From NCBI RefSeq assembly GCF_001418205.1, contig NZ_LIQF01000003.1:62001-126000 (forward strand): a DNA stretch of 64,000 nucleotides, in the 5' to 3' direction. Shown one piece after another: positions 17,122 to 28,257 of this stretch. This DNA comes from Marinomonas fungiae (GTDB lineage: Bacteria; Pseudomonadota; Gammaproteobacteria; Pseudomonadales; Marinomonadaceae). A program made the translations under genes and the position numbers. Each line of letters begins with the position of its first letter. Within the stretch, counting starts at the first letter, position 1. The notes under the pieces were generated by a model. The model made no database searches. It was given only the letters and a program-made list of their open reading frames with translations, and had not been told where the DNA came from.

Positions 17122-17226
17122 TCAGTCTGTTATGTCGTTATCAATAAATGTGCCAATACCTTGAAGTAAGGCGAATAGCATCAATAAGGCGCGAAGAATA
17201 CGCAATTTTCGCTTGTTTGTCTGCAT
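17122..17226 (-). CDS. possible small membrane peptide (34 aa)
   Basis: A 34-codon ATG-to-TGA frame in the gap upstream of the ABC operon and on the same strand. The product would have a basic N-terminus (TNKRKLRILR), a short hydrophobic centre (ALLMLFALLQGIGTF) and an acidic tail (DNDITD), the layout of a small inner-membrane protein. There is no clear Shine-Dalgarno sequence and I do not recognise a family. Chance is a serious alternative for a frame this short. Confidence 0.25.
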   Translation of the reverse strand: MQTNKRKLRILRALLMLFALLQGIGTFIDNDITD

Positions 17227-17279
17227 GGTCAGCTTTTTATGTAGAGTTTATTTGCTCAGGATTTTAAATAATCTTGTTT

Positions 17280-17329
17280 AAATGGTCAGTATTGCACCAT
17301 TTTGGGGATTTATTTGACCGATCGGTCCA
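17280..17329. promoter_or_regulatory. two operator-like palindromes in the 460-base intergenic region
   Basis: The gap 16,980-17,440 has no confident gene. AAATGGT-N9-ACCATTT lies at 17280-17302. GACCGATCGGTC, a perfect 12-base palindrome, lies at 17316-17327 with near-symmetric TT/CA flanks. The second resembles TetR-family operators such as the TTGACC..GGTCAA form bound by RutR of pyrimidine metabolism, which would fit a nucleobase or nucleoside transporter. It could act on the leftward ABC operon or the rightward diguanylate cyclase. No regulator gene is adjacent. Confidence 0.45.
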
Positions 17330-17440
17330 GAATTAGGCGTAGGCGTGTGGCTTTGCCTAGTGTAAAATGCCGGTTAATTATAGCGCTTGAAATAATAGAC
17401 TTTTTCAGGTTTATCGCTTGCATGCCTTACAGGACAGACG

Positions 17441-18541
17441 TTGTCTTTTTTTAGCACATATCTACAAAAATTAGCTTTGATTAGTTTGAAAAATAGTGCG
17501 GACGTTGATCACAATCGAAAGCAGGTAGTGAATATTACCTACCTACTTGCCATTGTAGTGAGCTTTATTTCAGGGCTGATTTTCGTGTGGCAAGGGTGGT
17601 TTTCTGAGTCTTTGGTGCACTGGATTGGAATGTGCGCTTCCTTAGTTGGTTTCACTCTGTCCATCAAAGGGCATTCACGCAGTGCCAGAATGCTGCTTCC
17701 TTTTGCTTATGCTCTTTATGTTTCCTTTTGCACCTTCTTATTTTATGGCTCCCAAAGTCATTTCCAATGGCTGTTGATTGTACTGGCGGCTTATTCGGTT
17801 GCAGGTTATCGGGTGTCAAGTGGAAAAGAACAAGTGCTGTTGTGCTGTTTTGCCTTGTTGGTGTTTGCTTTTAACCAGTTATTTGCTCCCATTAGCACCC
17901 AGTACTCTTCTAAAGATTTTCAGCTCTTTGTGACTTTGGCAACATTTATTGTTGCCATGATGTTTGTTGTCCTAATTGCTGGGGTAGTAGTGAATAAGTT
18001 GCGCAAACTCAATGAGCATCTGCGTTATCAAGCTGAAGTCGATGAGTTAACTCGAGTAAGTAATCGGCGCAAAGTACTAGCAGAAGCGGTCAATGTGTTT
18101 GCTGATGCCGTTATGAGTAACCAGCGCTGCTGCTTTGCCATTTTGGATCTAGACCATTTCAAACAAATCAACGATCGCTACGGTCATGACGTCGGTGATC
18201 GAGTGCTGCAACGATGCGCTCAGGTGATGCAAAACTCAATTCGAAGAGGGGATTGGCTAGGGCGTTATGGCGGGGAAGAGTTTGTGCTAATTATGCCGAA
18301 TACTCGATTACGTGAAGCCTATGACATTATGGAGAGCTTGCGAATACAAATCAGCGATTTGAATATCTTTGTTGAGGGGCAAGATCAGCCAATCGTTGTC
18401 ACGACCAGTATTGGTGTTGCTGAAATTAAAGATGACACCTTACGCTACGAACAAATTTTAGCGCGCGCTGATGCGGCATTGTATCTTGCTAAAGATAATG
18501 GCCGTAACCGTGTGGAGCTAGATATGTCAGAGTTAGAATAG
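17441..18541 (+). CDS. membrane diguanylate cyclase
   Basis: A 366-residue protein with five or six membrane helices in the first ~190 residues and a C-terminal GGDEF domain (RYGGEEFVLIMP) that makes cyclic di-GMP from two GTP. RRGD, five residues ahead of the GGEEF motif, matches the RxxD inhibitory site, so product feedback is likely. The start is read as TTG because AGGA lies six bases upstream and no ATG is in frame nearby. It is followed after three bases by an RNA pseudouridine synthase gene, so it may head a short operon. The signal sensed by the membrane part is unknown. Confidence 0.85.
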   Translation: MSFFSTYLQKLALISLKNSADVDHNRKQVVNITYLLAIVVSFISGLIFVWQGWFSESLVHWIGMCASLVGFTLSIKGHSRSARMLLPFAYALYVSFCTFLFYGSQSHFQWLLIVLAAYSVAGYRVSSGKEQVLLCCFALLVFAFNQLFAPISTQYSSKDFQLFVTLATFIVAMMFVVLIAGVVVNKLRKLNEHLRYQAEVDELTRVSNRRKVLAEAVNVFADAVMSNQRCCFAILDLDHFKQINDRYGHDVGDRVLQRCAQVMQNSIRRGDWLGRYGGEEFVLIMPNTRLREAYDIMESLRIQISDLNIFVEGQDQPIVVTTSIGVAEIKDDTLRYEQILARADAALYLAKDNGRNRVELDMSELE

Positions 18542-18544
18542 TAC

Positions 18545-19228
18545 ATGAAAGACATTGATATCATTTATCAACACCCTGACTTTTGGGTGCTGGTAAAACC
18601 TGCTGGAGAAAGCTTTCACTCGGAAGACGGCGTTGGTTTTGCTCAGCGTTTGAAAAATGCTTTTCCTGAGCAAACGTTTTATCCGTTACATCGCTTAGAT
18701 AAGATGACCTCAGGCGTGATTATGTTTGCGACTAATAAAGCCGCAGCAGCGCAGTTTGGCGCAATGTTTGCGGAACACCAATTTGAAAAGCGTTATTTAG
18801 CCGTTTCTTCAAATAAGCCGAAAAAGAAGCAAGGGACTGTTGCTGGTGCCATGCTGCCTAGTCGGCGTGGGCAATGGAAACTCTCTAATCAAGGGGGGGA
18901 TTTTGCCGCGACTCAGTTTTTCAGTGCTGCTCTTGAGGGGAATCGTTATTTTTATATTCGACCATTGACGGGTAAAACTCACCAAATCCGTGTGGCATTG
19001 AAGAGCTTAGGCGCTCCCATATTGGGGGATGTTCGTTATGCCGGTGGCGGCTCGGATAGGGGGTACTTGCACGCCTATTCATTGGCTTTTACTTGGCGAG
19101 ACCAGCCTTTTGTTTTTCAAGTTTGGCCTGATCATGGGGTGCTGTTTTCGGACGCAGCGAAAGAGCTGTATCAAACAAATTTCTTCGAGCCATCGTTGTC
19201 ATGGCCTAAATTCATTATTCCAAAATAA
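18545..19228 (+). CDS. RluA-family RNA pseudouridine synthase
   Basis: A 227-residue pseudouridine synthase. HRLDKMTSGVIMFA carries the catalytic aspartate, and RPLTGKTHQIRVALKSLGAPILGD is the second conserved block. No S4 domain is present. It matches the short RluA-like group related to TruC, whose members modify uridines in tRNA or rRNA; I cannot name the exact target. It starts three bases after the diguanylate cyclase and is followed 14 bases later by rlmM, so all three may share a transcript. Confidence 0.83.
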   Translation: MKDIDIIYQHPDFWVLVKPAGESFHSEDGVGFAQRLKNAFPEQTFYPLHRLDKMTSGVIMFATNKAAAAQFGAMFAEHQFEKRYLAVSSNKPKKKQGTVAGAMLPSRRGQWKLSNQGGDFAATQFFSAALEGNRYFYIRPLTGKTHQIRVALKSLGAPILGDVRYAGGGSDRGYLHAYSLAFTWRDQPFVFQVWPDHGVLFSDAAKELYQTNFFEPSLSWPKFIIPK

Positions 19229-19242
19229 AACACCTTGCCATT

Positions 19243-20295
19243 ATGAAAAATATTTTAATTTACTGTCGTCCAGGTTTCGAAAAAGATGCGCTGGCTGAAA
19301 TATCAGACAAAGCTGCTGAACATGGACTGTACGGCTATGGTGTACCCTCTGAAAACGCCGGTTATGTGCTCTACAACACAGGTGATGATCACGGCGCAGA
19401 ATCGCTAATTCAATCGATGTCTTTTAATCATTTGATCTTTGCTCGTCAAATCATTGCCGTGAATGATGTGATAGATTTTGAAAAAGGTGGGCGTGTGCAG
19501 GCATTACTGGAAGCGGCTCGTGAGCTTCCTTTAGCAGAAGATATTTGGTTTGAGACAGCCGACACTAATGAGGCTAAAGCTTTATCTGGCTTGATCAAAA
19601 AGATTGAAAAGCCTCTACTGACAGGCTGGAAAAAAGCGGGCTTGCTGCGTAAAAAAGCAGTCGGTGTGCGTCACCATGTATTTTTCATGGAGGGCGATCA
19701 AGCCTATCTTGGTGTGAGCTATGCAGAGTGTCGCTCTGAATTTCCACTGGGGATTCGTCGTTTGCGTTTTCCAGCCAAAGGCCCAAGTCGATCAACTTTG
19801 AAACTAGAAGAAGCGCTGTTGCAGTTTGTTCCAGAGCATAGACGTGAGAAGGATTTGCATGATGCCATGCATGCAGTAGACCTTGGAGCATGTCCCGGTG
19901 GATGGACATACCAGTTTGTTGTGCGAGGCATTCATACGTATGCCGTAGATAATGGGCCGATGCAAAAAGAATTGATGGCTACAGGTCTAGTGTCACACAT
20001 GACCGAAGATGGTTTTAAATTCCAGCCACCTGTTAAAGTGGATTGGATGGTGTGCGATATGGTGGAGCGTCCTATTCTAGTTGCAGAGCTAATGGCCAAA
20101 TGGTTGTGTGAGGGCTGGACCCAGCGAACCATTTTTAATCTGAAATTGCCGATGAAAAAGCGTTATCAAGAAGTGGTGCAGTGTCTTGAACTGATTTCGA
20201 GTCAATTAGCGCAGAAAGGTCTTCGCTATGATATGCAATATAAGCACCTGTTCCATGATCGAGAAGAAATTACCGTGTGCATCATGGTGAGATAA
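19243..20295 (+). CDS. rlmM: 23S rRNA (cytidine-2498-2'-O)-methyltransferase
   Basis: A 350-residue SAM-dependent ribose methyltransferase with an N-terminal THUMP-like region and a C-terminal Rossmann domain. AVDLGACPGGWTYQF is the SAM-binding motif, and VDWMVCDMVERP carries the conserved Asp. Lys in LKLPMKKRYQEV and Glu in REEITVCIM complete the K-D-K-E set expected of RlmM. It modifies C2498 of the 23S rRNA peptidyl-transferase region in E. coli. Length matches the family. Confidence 0.92.
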   Translation: MKNILIYCRPGFEKDALAEISDKAAEHGLYGYGVPSENAGYVLYNTGDDHGAESLIQSMSFNHLIFARQIIAVNDVIDFEKGGRVQALLEAARELPLAEDIWFETADTNEAKALSGLIKKIEKPLLTGWKKAGLLRKKAVGVRHHVFFMEGDQAYLGVSYAECRSEFPLGIRRLRFPAKGPSRSTLKLEEALLQFVPEHRREKDLHDAMHAVDLGACPGGWTYQFVVRGIHTYAVDNGPMQKELMATGLVSHMTEDGFKFQPPVKVDWMVCDMVERPILVAELMAKWLCEGWTQRTIFNLKLPMKKRYQEVVQCLELISSQLAQKGLRYDMQYKHLFHDREEITVCIMVR

Positions 20296-20320
20296 GAAAG
20301 GGGGCTTCGAGTCCCTTTCT
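20295..20320. terminator. hairpin between rlmM and the L,D-transpeptidase
   Basis: Eight-base arms AGAAAGGG and CCCTTTCT enclose a short loop between two convergent genes. The T tract is weak on both strands, so termination may be inefficient or factor-assisted. Confidence 0.5.
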
Positions 20321-20352
20321 AATGTTTGTTGGCTGAGGAAGTGTTCAGAAGA

Positions 20353-22041
20353 TCAGATGCTGTCTTTAGCTTTGAGCGGTGAGTACCCCATCGCTTCTTT
20401 CATTAATGCATCTCGCTGATATATATCGTTTCGAAATTCTGGCATGCCATTGGTGTTGGGCACTACTGTGAAGTAGACCAGATATACTGGCAAAGAATGA
20501 TTTAGGGGAACCACTCTGGTTTCCTGTGATTCTCTAGCATCGGCCAATTGTTGCTGCCCTTTGCGATAACCAGCTACCAGTAAGTTGGCAAAATCTTCCG
20601 CCCTTTCTAGACGAATGCAGCCGGAACTGAACGCCCGCACGCCTTCATTAAATAAGTGTCTTGCAGGCGTGTCATGCAAATAAATGTCAAACTTATTGGG
20701 AAACATAAATTTATATCTCCCCAAGGCGTTCTCGTCATCGGCTGCTTGCTCAAAGCGATAACGAAGTTCCTCCGGTTGGATGTCGTGCCAGTTAATAGTA
20801 AGCGGGTCTAACTGTCTTGCACCAATGCTCCAACTGCTGTAGACATGATAGCCATGTTCGGTCAAATAGTTGGCATTTTCTTGTTGTTTAGGAAGTAAGC
20901 TTTCTCGGGCAATGCGCATAGGAACGCGCCATGTTGGGTTGACGACCATGTAAGTCATTTTGCCGTAGAAAACATTGGTTTTGCGATCGGGTTTGCCGAT
21001 GACAACCTTCATGCGTTCTGTGCGCTCGTTAAGGAAGATGTGAGCGGTATAATCCGTTAAGTCGACCCATACTCGATTGTCTTCAAGTTGTGATGGGAGC
21101 CAGCGCCAGCGTTCTAGGTTGTAAGCAATCTGTCTGGCGCGTTCTTCTAGAGGGACATTTAGAGCTTGAATGGTTTGAGTGCCAACGGTGCCATCCGCGT
21201 CTAATTGATGGCGCTTTTGAAAGCGAGTAACCGCAGTCTGCAATTCTTGATCAAAGTAATTCTCAGTAATTTTTCGGGCTGAAAAGCGAATGTCGCCTAA
21301 TTGCACCAAGCGAGCTCGTAGTTGCGCTACACGAGGGGACTGGTCACCTAAGCGTAATAGGAGGCCGTAATCGACATGAACATCCCCTTCTTTCTGCGCA
21401 AGCTCTTGGTAGAACGCCAGCCAGTTCTGTAGCACCTGATAATCCGGTTGTCGGGGTGCTAAGGTAGGTAAATAGTTCACCATGTGGGCGGGTGAGTCTA
21501 GAAATAGCAGGTTTTTCCAATCGTTACTGGGTGCGTCAAGTTGCCAATTTGGGTCAATCAGATGAGGCTCGTAGCGGCCGTTGGAAATGTCATGAGCGTA
21601 ACTGGATAAGGCAATTGTAGTAATGACATCCAGCTCCGCCAGCTGTTGTGCCGTTGGTTTCTTAAGTGCCAAATATTCTTTAATGGTTTGTAGATGATAA
21701 TGCACGGGATTAAGACCGTGGCTATAGGCTTGATCGAGGATTTCGACCAATCTATAGATGGAACTATCAAGTCGTTGATCTTTAATCCAGATAGGCTCAA
21801 AGTTACGAAATTCGTACGCTGCTAATACACTTTTATTTGGTAATGCTTGACCTGCAATAGGCGTGAATGCATCCAGCATCCAAGAGACTTGCTCACGTAC
21901 GCTGCTTTCGATCTGGATACCACTTGGTTGAACGCTGTTTGAGCTGGATGCCTCACTGGAGTGTCTGCTATGAGTGGAGCAGCCCGTGAGTACGCTGCAA
22001 ACAATGCATGCGATGCCAACATTGCGCGTTAAATGTTTCAC
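20353..22041 (-). CDS. ldtD: L,D-transpeptidase, YcbB/LdtD type (lipoprotein)
   Basis: A 562-residue envelope enzyme that forms 3-3 cross-links in peptidoglycan. The signal peptide ends in lipobox VLTGC, so it is predicted to be lipid-anchored. A scaffold region is followed by a peptidoglycan-binding repeat near residue 260-295 ([16 protein letters not shown]). The YkuD catalytic domain has [23 protein letters not shown], with the nucleophilic cysteine in SSGCIR near residue 475. Somewhat shorter than E. coli LdtD (about 615). It overlaps the upstream cysteine-cluster gene by four bases. Such enzymes matter under beta-lactam or envelope stress. Confidence 0.87.
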   Translation of the reverse strand: MKHLTRNVGIACIVCSVLTGCSTHSRHSSEASSSNSVQPSGIQIESSVREQVSWMLDAFTPIAGQALPNKSVLAAYEFRNFEPIWIKDQRLDSSIYRLVEILDQAYSHGLNPVHYHLQTIKEYLALKKPTAQQLAELDVITTIALSSYAHDISNGRYEPHLIDPNWQLDAPSNDWKNLLFLDSPAHMVNYLPTLAPRQPDYQVLQNWLAFYQELAQKEGDVHVDYGLLLRLGDQSPRVAQLRARLVQLGDIRFSARKITENYFDQELQTAVTRFQKRHQLDADGTVGTQTIQALNVPLEERARQIAYNLERWRWLPSQLEDNRVWVDLTDYTAHIFLNERTERMKVVIGKPDRKTNVFYGKMTYMVVNPTWRVPMRIARESLLPKQQENANYLTEHGYHVYSSWSIGARQLDPLTINWHDIQPEELRYRFEQAADDENALGRYKFMFPNKFDIYLHDTPARHLFNEGVRAFSSGCIRLERAEDFANLLVAGYRKGQQQLADARESQETRVVPLNHSLPVYLVYFTVVPNTNGMPEFRNDIYQRDALMKEAMGYSPLKAKDSI

Positions 22042-22316
22042 GTGGGGTCCTTAATAATGAAAATCGGTGCGGTGGTGGCTTCCATGTCATTTAAAGTGGC
22101 AACAGCTTCATCGCGGTGGCTGCCACATACATATTCAGCCGCTTGAAATTCAGAACAAACTTTAGGTCTATCTGGTTGGCCAAAAATTTTGCAGCGAAAG
22201 TCTTGGTCAAGTTGTATGCAAGGCACTCCAGCTGGTTTGCCGTTCGGCATGCCGGGTATGGGGCTGGAAATCGATGGGGCGATACAGCAAGCACCGCAAT
22301 TGGGTCGACAGTTCAT
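22038..22316 (-). CDS. YkgJ-family cysteine-cluster protein
   Basis: A 92-residue protein with eight cysteines, starting [11 protein letters not shown] and continuing with PCIQL, RCKIF, VCSEF and YVCGS. This is the zinc- or iron-binding CxxxCxxCC pattern of the YkgJ group, whose function is unknown. The ATG at 22316 is preferred over a GTG at 22340; a purine-rich AAAGGG precedes it. It overlaps the L,D-transpeptidase start by four bases, suggesting translational coupling, but a functional link is not evident. Confidence 0.78.
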   Translation of the reverse strand: MNCRPNCGACCIAPSISSPIPGMPNGKPAGVPCIQLDQDFRCKIFGQPDRPKVCSEFQAAEYVCGSHRDEAVATLNDMEATTAPIFIIKDPT

Positions 22317-22418
22317 GAGGCCCTTTTTACAAAAAATCACTATTTAACAACTAAGTAACCGACGTTAATCTGCCAAATCACTGATACATTCTATAAGAGT
22401 CATCTTAAGGGTAGCAGA

Positions 22419-23663
22419 ATGTATAACATATTGGTGGTTGAAGATACTGCTGTAGTTAGAAAAATCCTCGAGAATCTAATTGGTTCAAATCCTTTCTTTC
22501 GCTGCGTATCTTGTAAGGATTTTGCCTCAGTACATGAGGTTATGAAGCAGAATGTTGATTTTTTGGCTGCAGTGGTCGATCTTAATCTGCCTGATGCTCC
22601 AAATGGGGAAGTGGTGGAAGAGGTGCTTCGACATCGCATTCCGACGGTAGTGTTAACGGGTAGTGTTGATGAGCCCCTGCGAGCTAGCTTACTCGCTCAA
22701 GGGGTGCTGGATTATATTACTAAAGATGCTAGCTACTCCTACCGACAGGTCGTGAAAATTTTAGAGCGACTTCGAAAGAACTTATCTATCAAAGTATTGG
22801 TGGTGGAAGATAGCTTAGTGTGCTCTAACATCATGTGTAATTTGCTGCGTAAAGCGCTTATCGAAGTGGTGGTTGCCAAAAATGGCGTTGAGGCGTTAAG
22901 AGTGCTTGAAAAAGAACCAGACATTAAGATGGTCATTAGTGATCATTACATGCCTGAAATGTCTGGTTTTGAGTTGGTTAGACAGTTGCGCGAACAGCCG
23001 CAGTACCAGAATTTGACCATCATTGGGGTTTCTGCTCAAGGAGATCCAGTAATGTCGGCCAAGTTCATCAAGAGTGGAGCAAATGATTTTTTAACAAAAC
23101 CCTTCTATCAAGAAGAGTTTTATTGGCGTGTCTTTAGTGCCTTAGAATCCATGGAAATGATGGAGGCGATACATAAAGCTGTTTATGTAGATGTATTGAC
23201 TGGTATTCATAATCGACGTTATTTGTTTGAGCAGGGTGAAAAGCTATTTATTGAGAAGCATAAGTTTGCTGGTTTTGGTGTCTGTATGTTTGACTTAGAT
23301 GAGTTCAAAGAAGTGAATGATTCACTGGGGCATCTTATTGGTGATCAGTTAATAGCTCAGTTTGCAGGCATTCTTAAAAAAACCTTCGCTGATGACTTGC
23401 TTGGGCGTTACGGTGGTGAAGAGTTTGTGGTGATTTCCACTCGTTCAGAAGAGGCTTTGCGCAAAGATATTGCGAATTTCATGTATACAGTGCGCTGTAC
23501 ATTATTTACTGAAAAGAATTTGGCAATGACTTGCAGTGTGGGCGTTTGCTTTGAGCCCATGACCAGTTTGAATGAGTCTTTGGGGGCTGCTGATGCTCAG
23601 CTCTATCAAGCTAAGGCGTTTGGTCGTAATCGTGTCGAGCCTTATGACAGTGAAGTGGCTTAA
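22419..23663 (+). CDS. diguanylate cyclase response regulator with tandem receiver domains
   Basis: A 414-residue cytoplasmic protein with two CheY-like receivers and a GGDEF domain. Receiver 1 (1-120) has the acidic pair in VVEDTAV and a phosphoacceptor Asp in VVDLNLPD near residue 54. Receiver 2 (about 125-240) has VVEDSLV and VISDHYMPEMSGF, with Lys in DFLTKPF. The output domain (about 255-410) has RYGGEEF. The inhibitory RxxD is absent (FADD in its place). No histidine kinase is adjacent, so the phosphodonor is unknown. The two-receiver layout resembles WspR/PleD relatives, where one receiver can act as adaptor for dimerisation. Confidence 0.86.
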   Translation: MYNILVVEDTAVVRKILENLIGSNPFFRCVSCKDFASVHEVMKQNVDFLAAVVDLNLPDAPNGEVVEEVLRHRIPTVVLTGSVDEPLRASLLAQGVLDYITKDASYSYRQVVKILERLRKNLSIKVLVVEDSLVCSNIMCNLLRKALIEVVVAKNGVEALRVLEKEPDIKMVISDHYMPEMSGFELVRQLREQPQYQNLTIIGVSAQGDPVMSAKFIKSGANDFLTKPFYQEEFYWRVFSALESMEMMEAIHKAVYVDVLTGIHNRRYLFEQGEKLFIEKHKFAGFGVCMFDLDEFKEVNDSLGHLIGDQLIAQFAGILKKTFADDLLGRYGGEEFVVISTRSEEALRKDIANFMYTVRCTLFTEKNLAMTCSVGVCFEPMTSLNESLGAADAQLYQAKAFGRNRVEPYDSEVA

Positions 23664-23691
23664 TGCTTATCTTGTTTTTTTAATGTCCATT

Positions 23692-23722
23692 AAAAAGCCC
23701 GCTTTAAAAAAAGCGGGCTTTA
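23692..23722. terminator. bidirectional terminator between the receiver-GGDEF gene and gatB
   Basis: A 12-bp stem AAAGCCCGCTTT/AAAGCGGGCTTT with loop AAAA, flanked by A and T runs. It lies between convergent genes. Confidence 0.9.
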
Positions 23723-23749
23723 TTACATGAGCTCAACTCAAGAGATGAA

Positions 23750-25195
23750 TTAGCCTTTTAGTAGCTTATTCAGGATAGGTGTTACCACGCCAGGGTTAGC
23801 CTTACCTTGAGATGCTTTCATCACTTGTCCCATAAAGAAACCGATCATCTTCTTCTGCTTGTCTTCATCGGATGCGCGGAATTGCTCAACTTGTGCCGCG
23901 TTGGCTTCCAGCACGCCTTGAATCATGGTTTCAATGGCGCCTGTATCTGTGACCTGTTTCAAGCCTTTCGCTTCGATGATCTCGTCAGCGGAGCCTTGGC
24001 CTTCCCACATGGCTTGAAGCACACTTTTCGCTGTGTTGCCGTTAATGGTGTTGTCTTCAATGCGTACCAATAGGCCACCTAACTGTTCAGCAGAAACGTT
24101 AGATTCGGTGATCTCTTTGCCTTCGGTGTTTAGGTATTTGCTTAGCTCACCCATCACCCAGTTAGCTGCCAATTTGGCGTTGCCTGCTGCCTTTGTCACT
24201 TCTTCAAAGTAATCCGCCATTGCGCGCGTCGCAGAAATAACACCTGCGTCGTATTCGCTTAGCTTGTACTCTGTCATGAAACGCTCAGCCTTCTGCGCAG
24301 GAAGCTCAGGTAGATTTGCGGCGATTTCGTCAACGTATGCTTGAGTTAACTCGATCGGTAGCAAGTCTGGGCAAGGGAAGTAGCGGTAATCGTTTGCATC
24401 TTCTTTGCTACGCATACTGCGTGTTTCATCTTTATCTGGATCGTATAAGCGTGTTTCTTGTACGATTTTACCGCCATCTTCAAGGATGTCAGCTTGGCGC
24501 TCGATTTCTGTATAAATCGCACGCTCGATAAAGCGGAACGAGTTGACGTTCTTGATCTCGGTACGAGTACCAAACTCTTGCTGGCCTTTTGGTCGCAAAG
24601 AAATGTTGATGTCGCAACGCATTGAGCCTTCGGCCATGTTGCCGTCACAAATGCCCAAGTAAGTTACAATCGAGTGGATCATCTTCACGTAAGCCACCGC
24701 TTCTTTTGCTGAGCGCATGTCTGGCTCAGAAACGATTTCAAGCAGTGGTGTACTTGAGCGGTTAAGATCGATCCCTGTCATACCGTGGAAGTCTTCATGC
24801 AATGACTTGCCTGCATCTTCCTCAAGGTGAGCACGGGTAATGCCAACACGTTTTACGGTGCCGTCTTCAAGTGTGATGTCTAGGTGACCTTTGCCCACAA
24901 TTGGGTGATCCATCTGGCTGGTTTGATAGCCTTTTGGTAGGTCAGGGTAGAAGTAGTTTTTACGTGCAAAAACAGACGTCATGCCGATCTCGGCGTTAAC
25001 CGCTTTGCCGAACATAACTGCCATTCGTAGAGCTTCTTTGTTGAATACTGGTAGTGCGCCAGGCATACCAAGATCAACTAAGGTTGTGTTGGTGTTTGGT
25101 TCAGCACCAAAGCTAGTTGCCGCGCCAGAGAACAATTTTGATTTAGTCGACAGCTGAGCGTGAATCTCTAAGCCAATTACAACTTCCCAATTCAT
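23750..25195 (-). CDS. gatB: aspartyl/glutamyl-tRNA amidotransferase subunit B
   Basis: A 481-residue subunit of GatCAB. It binds misacylated Glu-tRNA(Gln) or Asp-tRNA(Asn), activates the side chain with ATP and accepts ammonia from GatA. The N-terminal [13 protein letters not shown], the [15 protein letters not shown] segment and the [12 protein letters not shown] region are family signatures; the C-terminal YqeY-like tail domain is complete. It is last in the gatC-gatA-gatB operon, two bases after gatA. Its presence suggests the organism makes Gln-tRNA and/or Asn-tRNA indirectly, or keeps both routes. Confidence 0.95.
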   Translation of the reverse strand: MNWEVVIGLEIHAQLSTKSKLFSGAATSFGAEPNTNTTLVDLGMPGALPVFNKEALRMAVMFGKAVNAEIGMTSVFARKNYFYPDLPKGYQTSQMDHPIVGKGHLDITLEDGTVKRVGITRAHLEEDAGKSLHEDFHGMTGIDLNRSSTPLLEIVSEPDMRSAKEAVAYVKMIHSIVTYLGICDGNMAEGSMRCDINISLRPKGQQEFGTRTEIKNVNSFRFIERAIYTEIERQADILEDGGKIVQETRLYDPDKDETRSMRSKEDANDYRYFPCPDLLPIELTQAYVDEIAANLPELPAQKAERFMTEYKLSEYDAGVISATRAMADYFEEVTKAAGNAKLAANWVMGELSKYLNTEGKEITESNVSAEQLGGLLVRIEDNTINGNTAKSVLQAMWEGQGSADEIIEAKGLKQVTDTGAIETMIQGVLEANAAQVEQFRASDEDKQKKMIGFFMGQVMKASQGKANPGVVTPILNKLLKG

Positions 25196-25197
25196 GA

Positions 25198-26658
25198 TTA
25201 TGCTCCTTCTGCCAAGCTAGGGGTTTTTGTGTGCCAATCGGTTGCTTGTTGGAACTTGTGAGCAACGTTCAATAGCTTAGCTTCCGTGAAGTAGTTACCC
25301 ATGATTTGTAGGCCTACAGGCATGCCGTCCGCAAAACCTGCTGGAATAGACATGGCTGGGATACCTGCAAGGTTAATCGACAGGGTGTAAATGTCTTCTA
25401 GGTACATGGCAATTGGGTCATCAGTTTTTGCGCCGATGCCAAATGCTGTGGTTGGTGCCACTGGGCCCATGATTACATCGACTTCCTCAAAGGCTTTAAC
25501 GAAGTCTTCTTTGATCAGACGACGAATGCGCTGTGCCTTTAAGTAATAAGCGTCGTAGTAACCTTCGGACAGTGCGTAAGTGCCGACCATGATGCGTTTT
25601 TGTACTTCTTTACCGAAGCCTTCGCCGCGGGAGCGTTTGTACATATCCATTAGGTCTTTTGGCTCTTCGCAACGGTAGCCGTAACGTACGCCATCGAAAC
25701 GAGATAGATTAGAAGACGCTTCCGATGGCGCGATCACATAGTAAGAAGGAATGCTTAGGTTAAGGTTAGGTAGAGAAATCTCTTTCACCTTAGCACCTAG
25801 TTTTTCGAATTCTTTCACGGCGTCTTGAATGACTGTCGCAACGCCATTGTCTAGACCGTCACCGAAGTACTCTTTTGGTAGGCCAATAGTTAGGCCATCA
25901 AGAGGAGAGTCAAGGTTGGCTGTGTAGTCTTCCGTTGCAACGTCTGAACAAGTTGAGTCATTGGCGTCGAAGCCAGCAATTGACTGAAGGATGTGTGCAC
26001 AGTCTTCTGCTGAGCGCGCCATTGGGCCCGCTTGGTCAAGGCTTGATGCGTAAGCAATCATACCGAAACGAGAAACACGGCCGTAGGTTGGTTTAAGGCC
26101 AGAGATGCCGCAGAAAGAGGCTGGCTGACGGATAGATCCGCCGGTGTCAGTGCCGGTGGCTGCCACACAAAGACCTGCCGCTACCGCAGCCGCAGAACCG
26201 CCGGATGAGCCGCCTGGTACCTTGTCTAGATTCCATGGGTTTTTCACCGCACCGAAATGGCTGTTTTCGTTCGATGAACCCATCGCGAATTCATCCATGT
26301 TGGTTTTACCCAATGTGACTGCGCCAGAGGCTAGCATGCGTCCAGTCACTGTTGACTCGTATGGCGGTACAAAGTTGTACAGCATTTTTGAGGCACAAGT
26401 GGTTAGGATGCCATTGGTACAGAACAAGTCTTTATGGGCGATTGGAATACCAGCCAGAGCACTTGTTGAGCCTGCTGCGATTAGTTTGTCGGCCGCTTCA
26501 GCTTGCGCGAGGGCTACTTCGTCAGTCACTGTGATGAAACTGTTTAATTGGCCGTCTAGCTGTTTGATTCGTGCTAGGTAATCTTGCGTTAGTTCAACGC
26601 TGGAAATCTCTTTTGCTCGCAGTTTTTTTGCGAGCGAGGCAATACTTTGATCAACCAT
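25198..26658 (-). CDS. gatA: aspartyl/glutamyl-tRNA amidotransferase subunit A
   Basis: A 486-residue amidase-signature enzyme that hydrolyses glutamine and channels ammonia to GatB. The catalytic Ser-cisSer-Lys set is visible: Lys in [10 protein letters not shown], and the serines in [14 protein letters not shown] and [12 protein letters not shown]. Length is normal. It lies 12 bases downstream of gatC and directly before gatB. Confidence 0.95.
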   Translation of the reverse strand: MVDQSIASLAKKLRAKEISSVELTQDYLARIKQLDGQLNSFITVTDEVALAQAEAADKLIAAGSTSALAGIPIAHKDLFCTNGILTTCASKMLYNFVPPYESTVTGRMLASGAVTLGKTNMDEFAMGSSNENSHFGAVKNPWNLDKVPGGSSGGSAAAVAAGLCVAATGTDTGGSIRQPASFCGISGLKPTYGRVSRFGMIAYASSLDQAGPMARSAEDCAHILQSIAGFDANDSTCSDVATEDYTANLDSPLDGLTIGLPKEYFGDGLDNGVATVIQDAVKEFEKLGAKVKEISLPNLNLSIPSYYVIAPSEASSNLSRFDGVRYGYRCEEPKDLMDMYKRSRGEGFGKEVQKRIMVGTYALSEGYYDAYYLKAQRIRRLIKEDFVKAFEEVDVIMGPVAPTTAFGIGAKTDDPIAMYLEDIYTLSINLAGIPAMSIPAGFADGMPVGLQIMGNYFTEAKLLNVAHKFQQATDWHTKTPSLAEGA

Positions 26659-26670
26659 GTCATTAAGCCC

Positions 26671-26958
26671 TTAATCGATAACTTTGGGAACCAAGAAAAG
26701 GCCCGCTTCGGTTTGAGGTGCGTTAGCAAGGAAAGCTTCGCGGCGATTATCTTCTGTCACCACGTCGTCACGTAGGCGCTGTTTCGCTTCCAACGGATGC
26801 GACAGGGGCTCAACACCGTTTGTATCAACAGATTGCATTTGTTCAACCAAATCAAGAACACTCGTTAGTGAGTGCTGGTATTGCTCGGCATCGTTGTCAT
26901 CCAACGCTAAACGAGCAAGGTGCGCGATCTTGAGCACGTCTTGCTTTTCTAGAGACAT
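26671..26958 (-). CDS. gatC: aspartyl/glutamyl-tRNA amidotransferase subunit C
   Basis: A 95-residue small subunit that stabilises GatA in the amidotransferase complex. The family features [11 protein letters not shown] at the N-terminus and VEPLSHP in the middle are clear. AGGTG precedes the ATG. It is the first gene of the gat operon, divergent from mreB; about 240 bases separate them and should hold both promoters. Confidence 0.93.
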   Translation of the reverse strand: MSLEKQDVLKIAHLARLALDDNDAEQYQHSLTSVLDLVEQMQSVDTNGVEPLSHPLEAKQRLRDDVVTEDNRREAFLANAPQTEAGLFLVPKVID

Positions 26959-28240
<1,282 letters not shown>

Positions 28241-28257
28241 GTCTAGGAGCTTATCCC

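Noticed and set aside
26144-26581. A 145-residue rightward frame antisense to gatA
   Set aside because: It lies wholly inside gatA, with no known family and an alanine-rich product typical of an antisense shadow.
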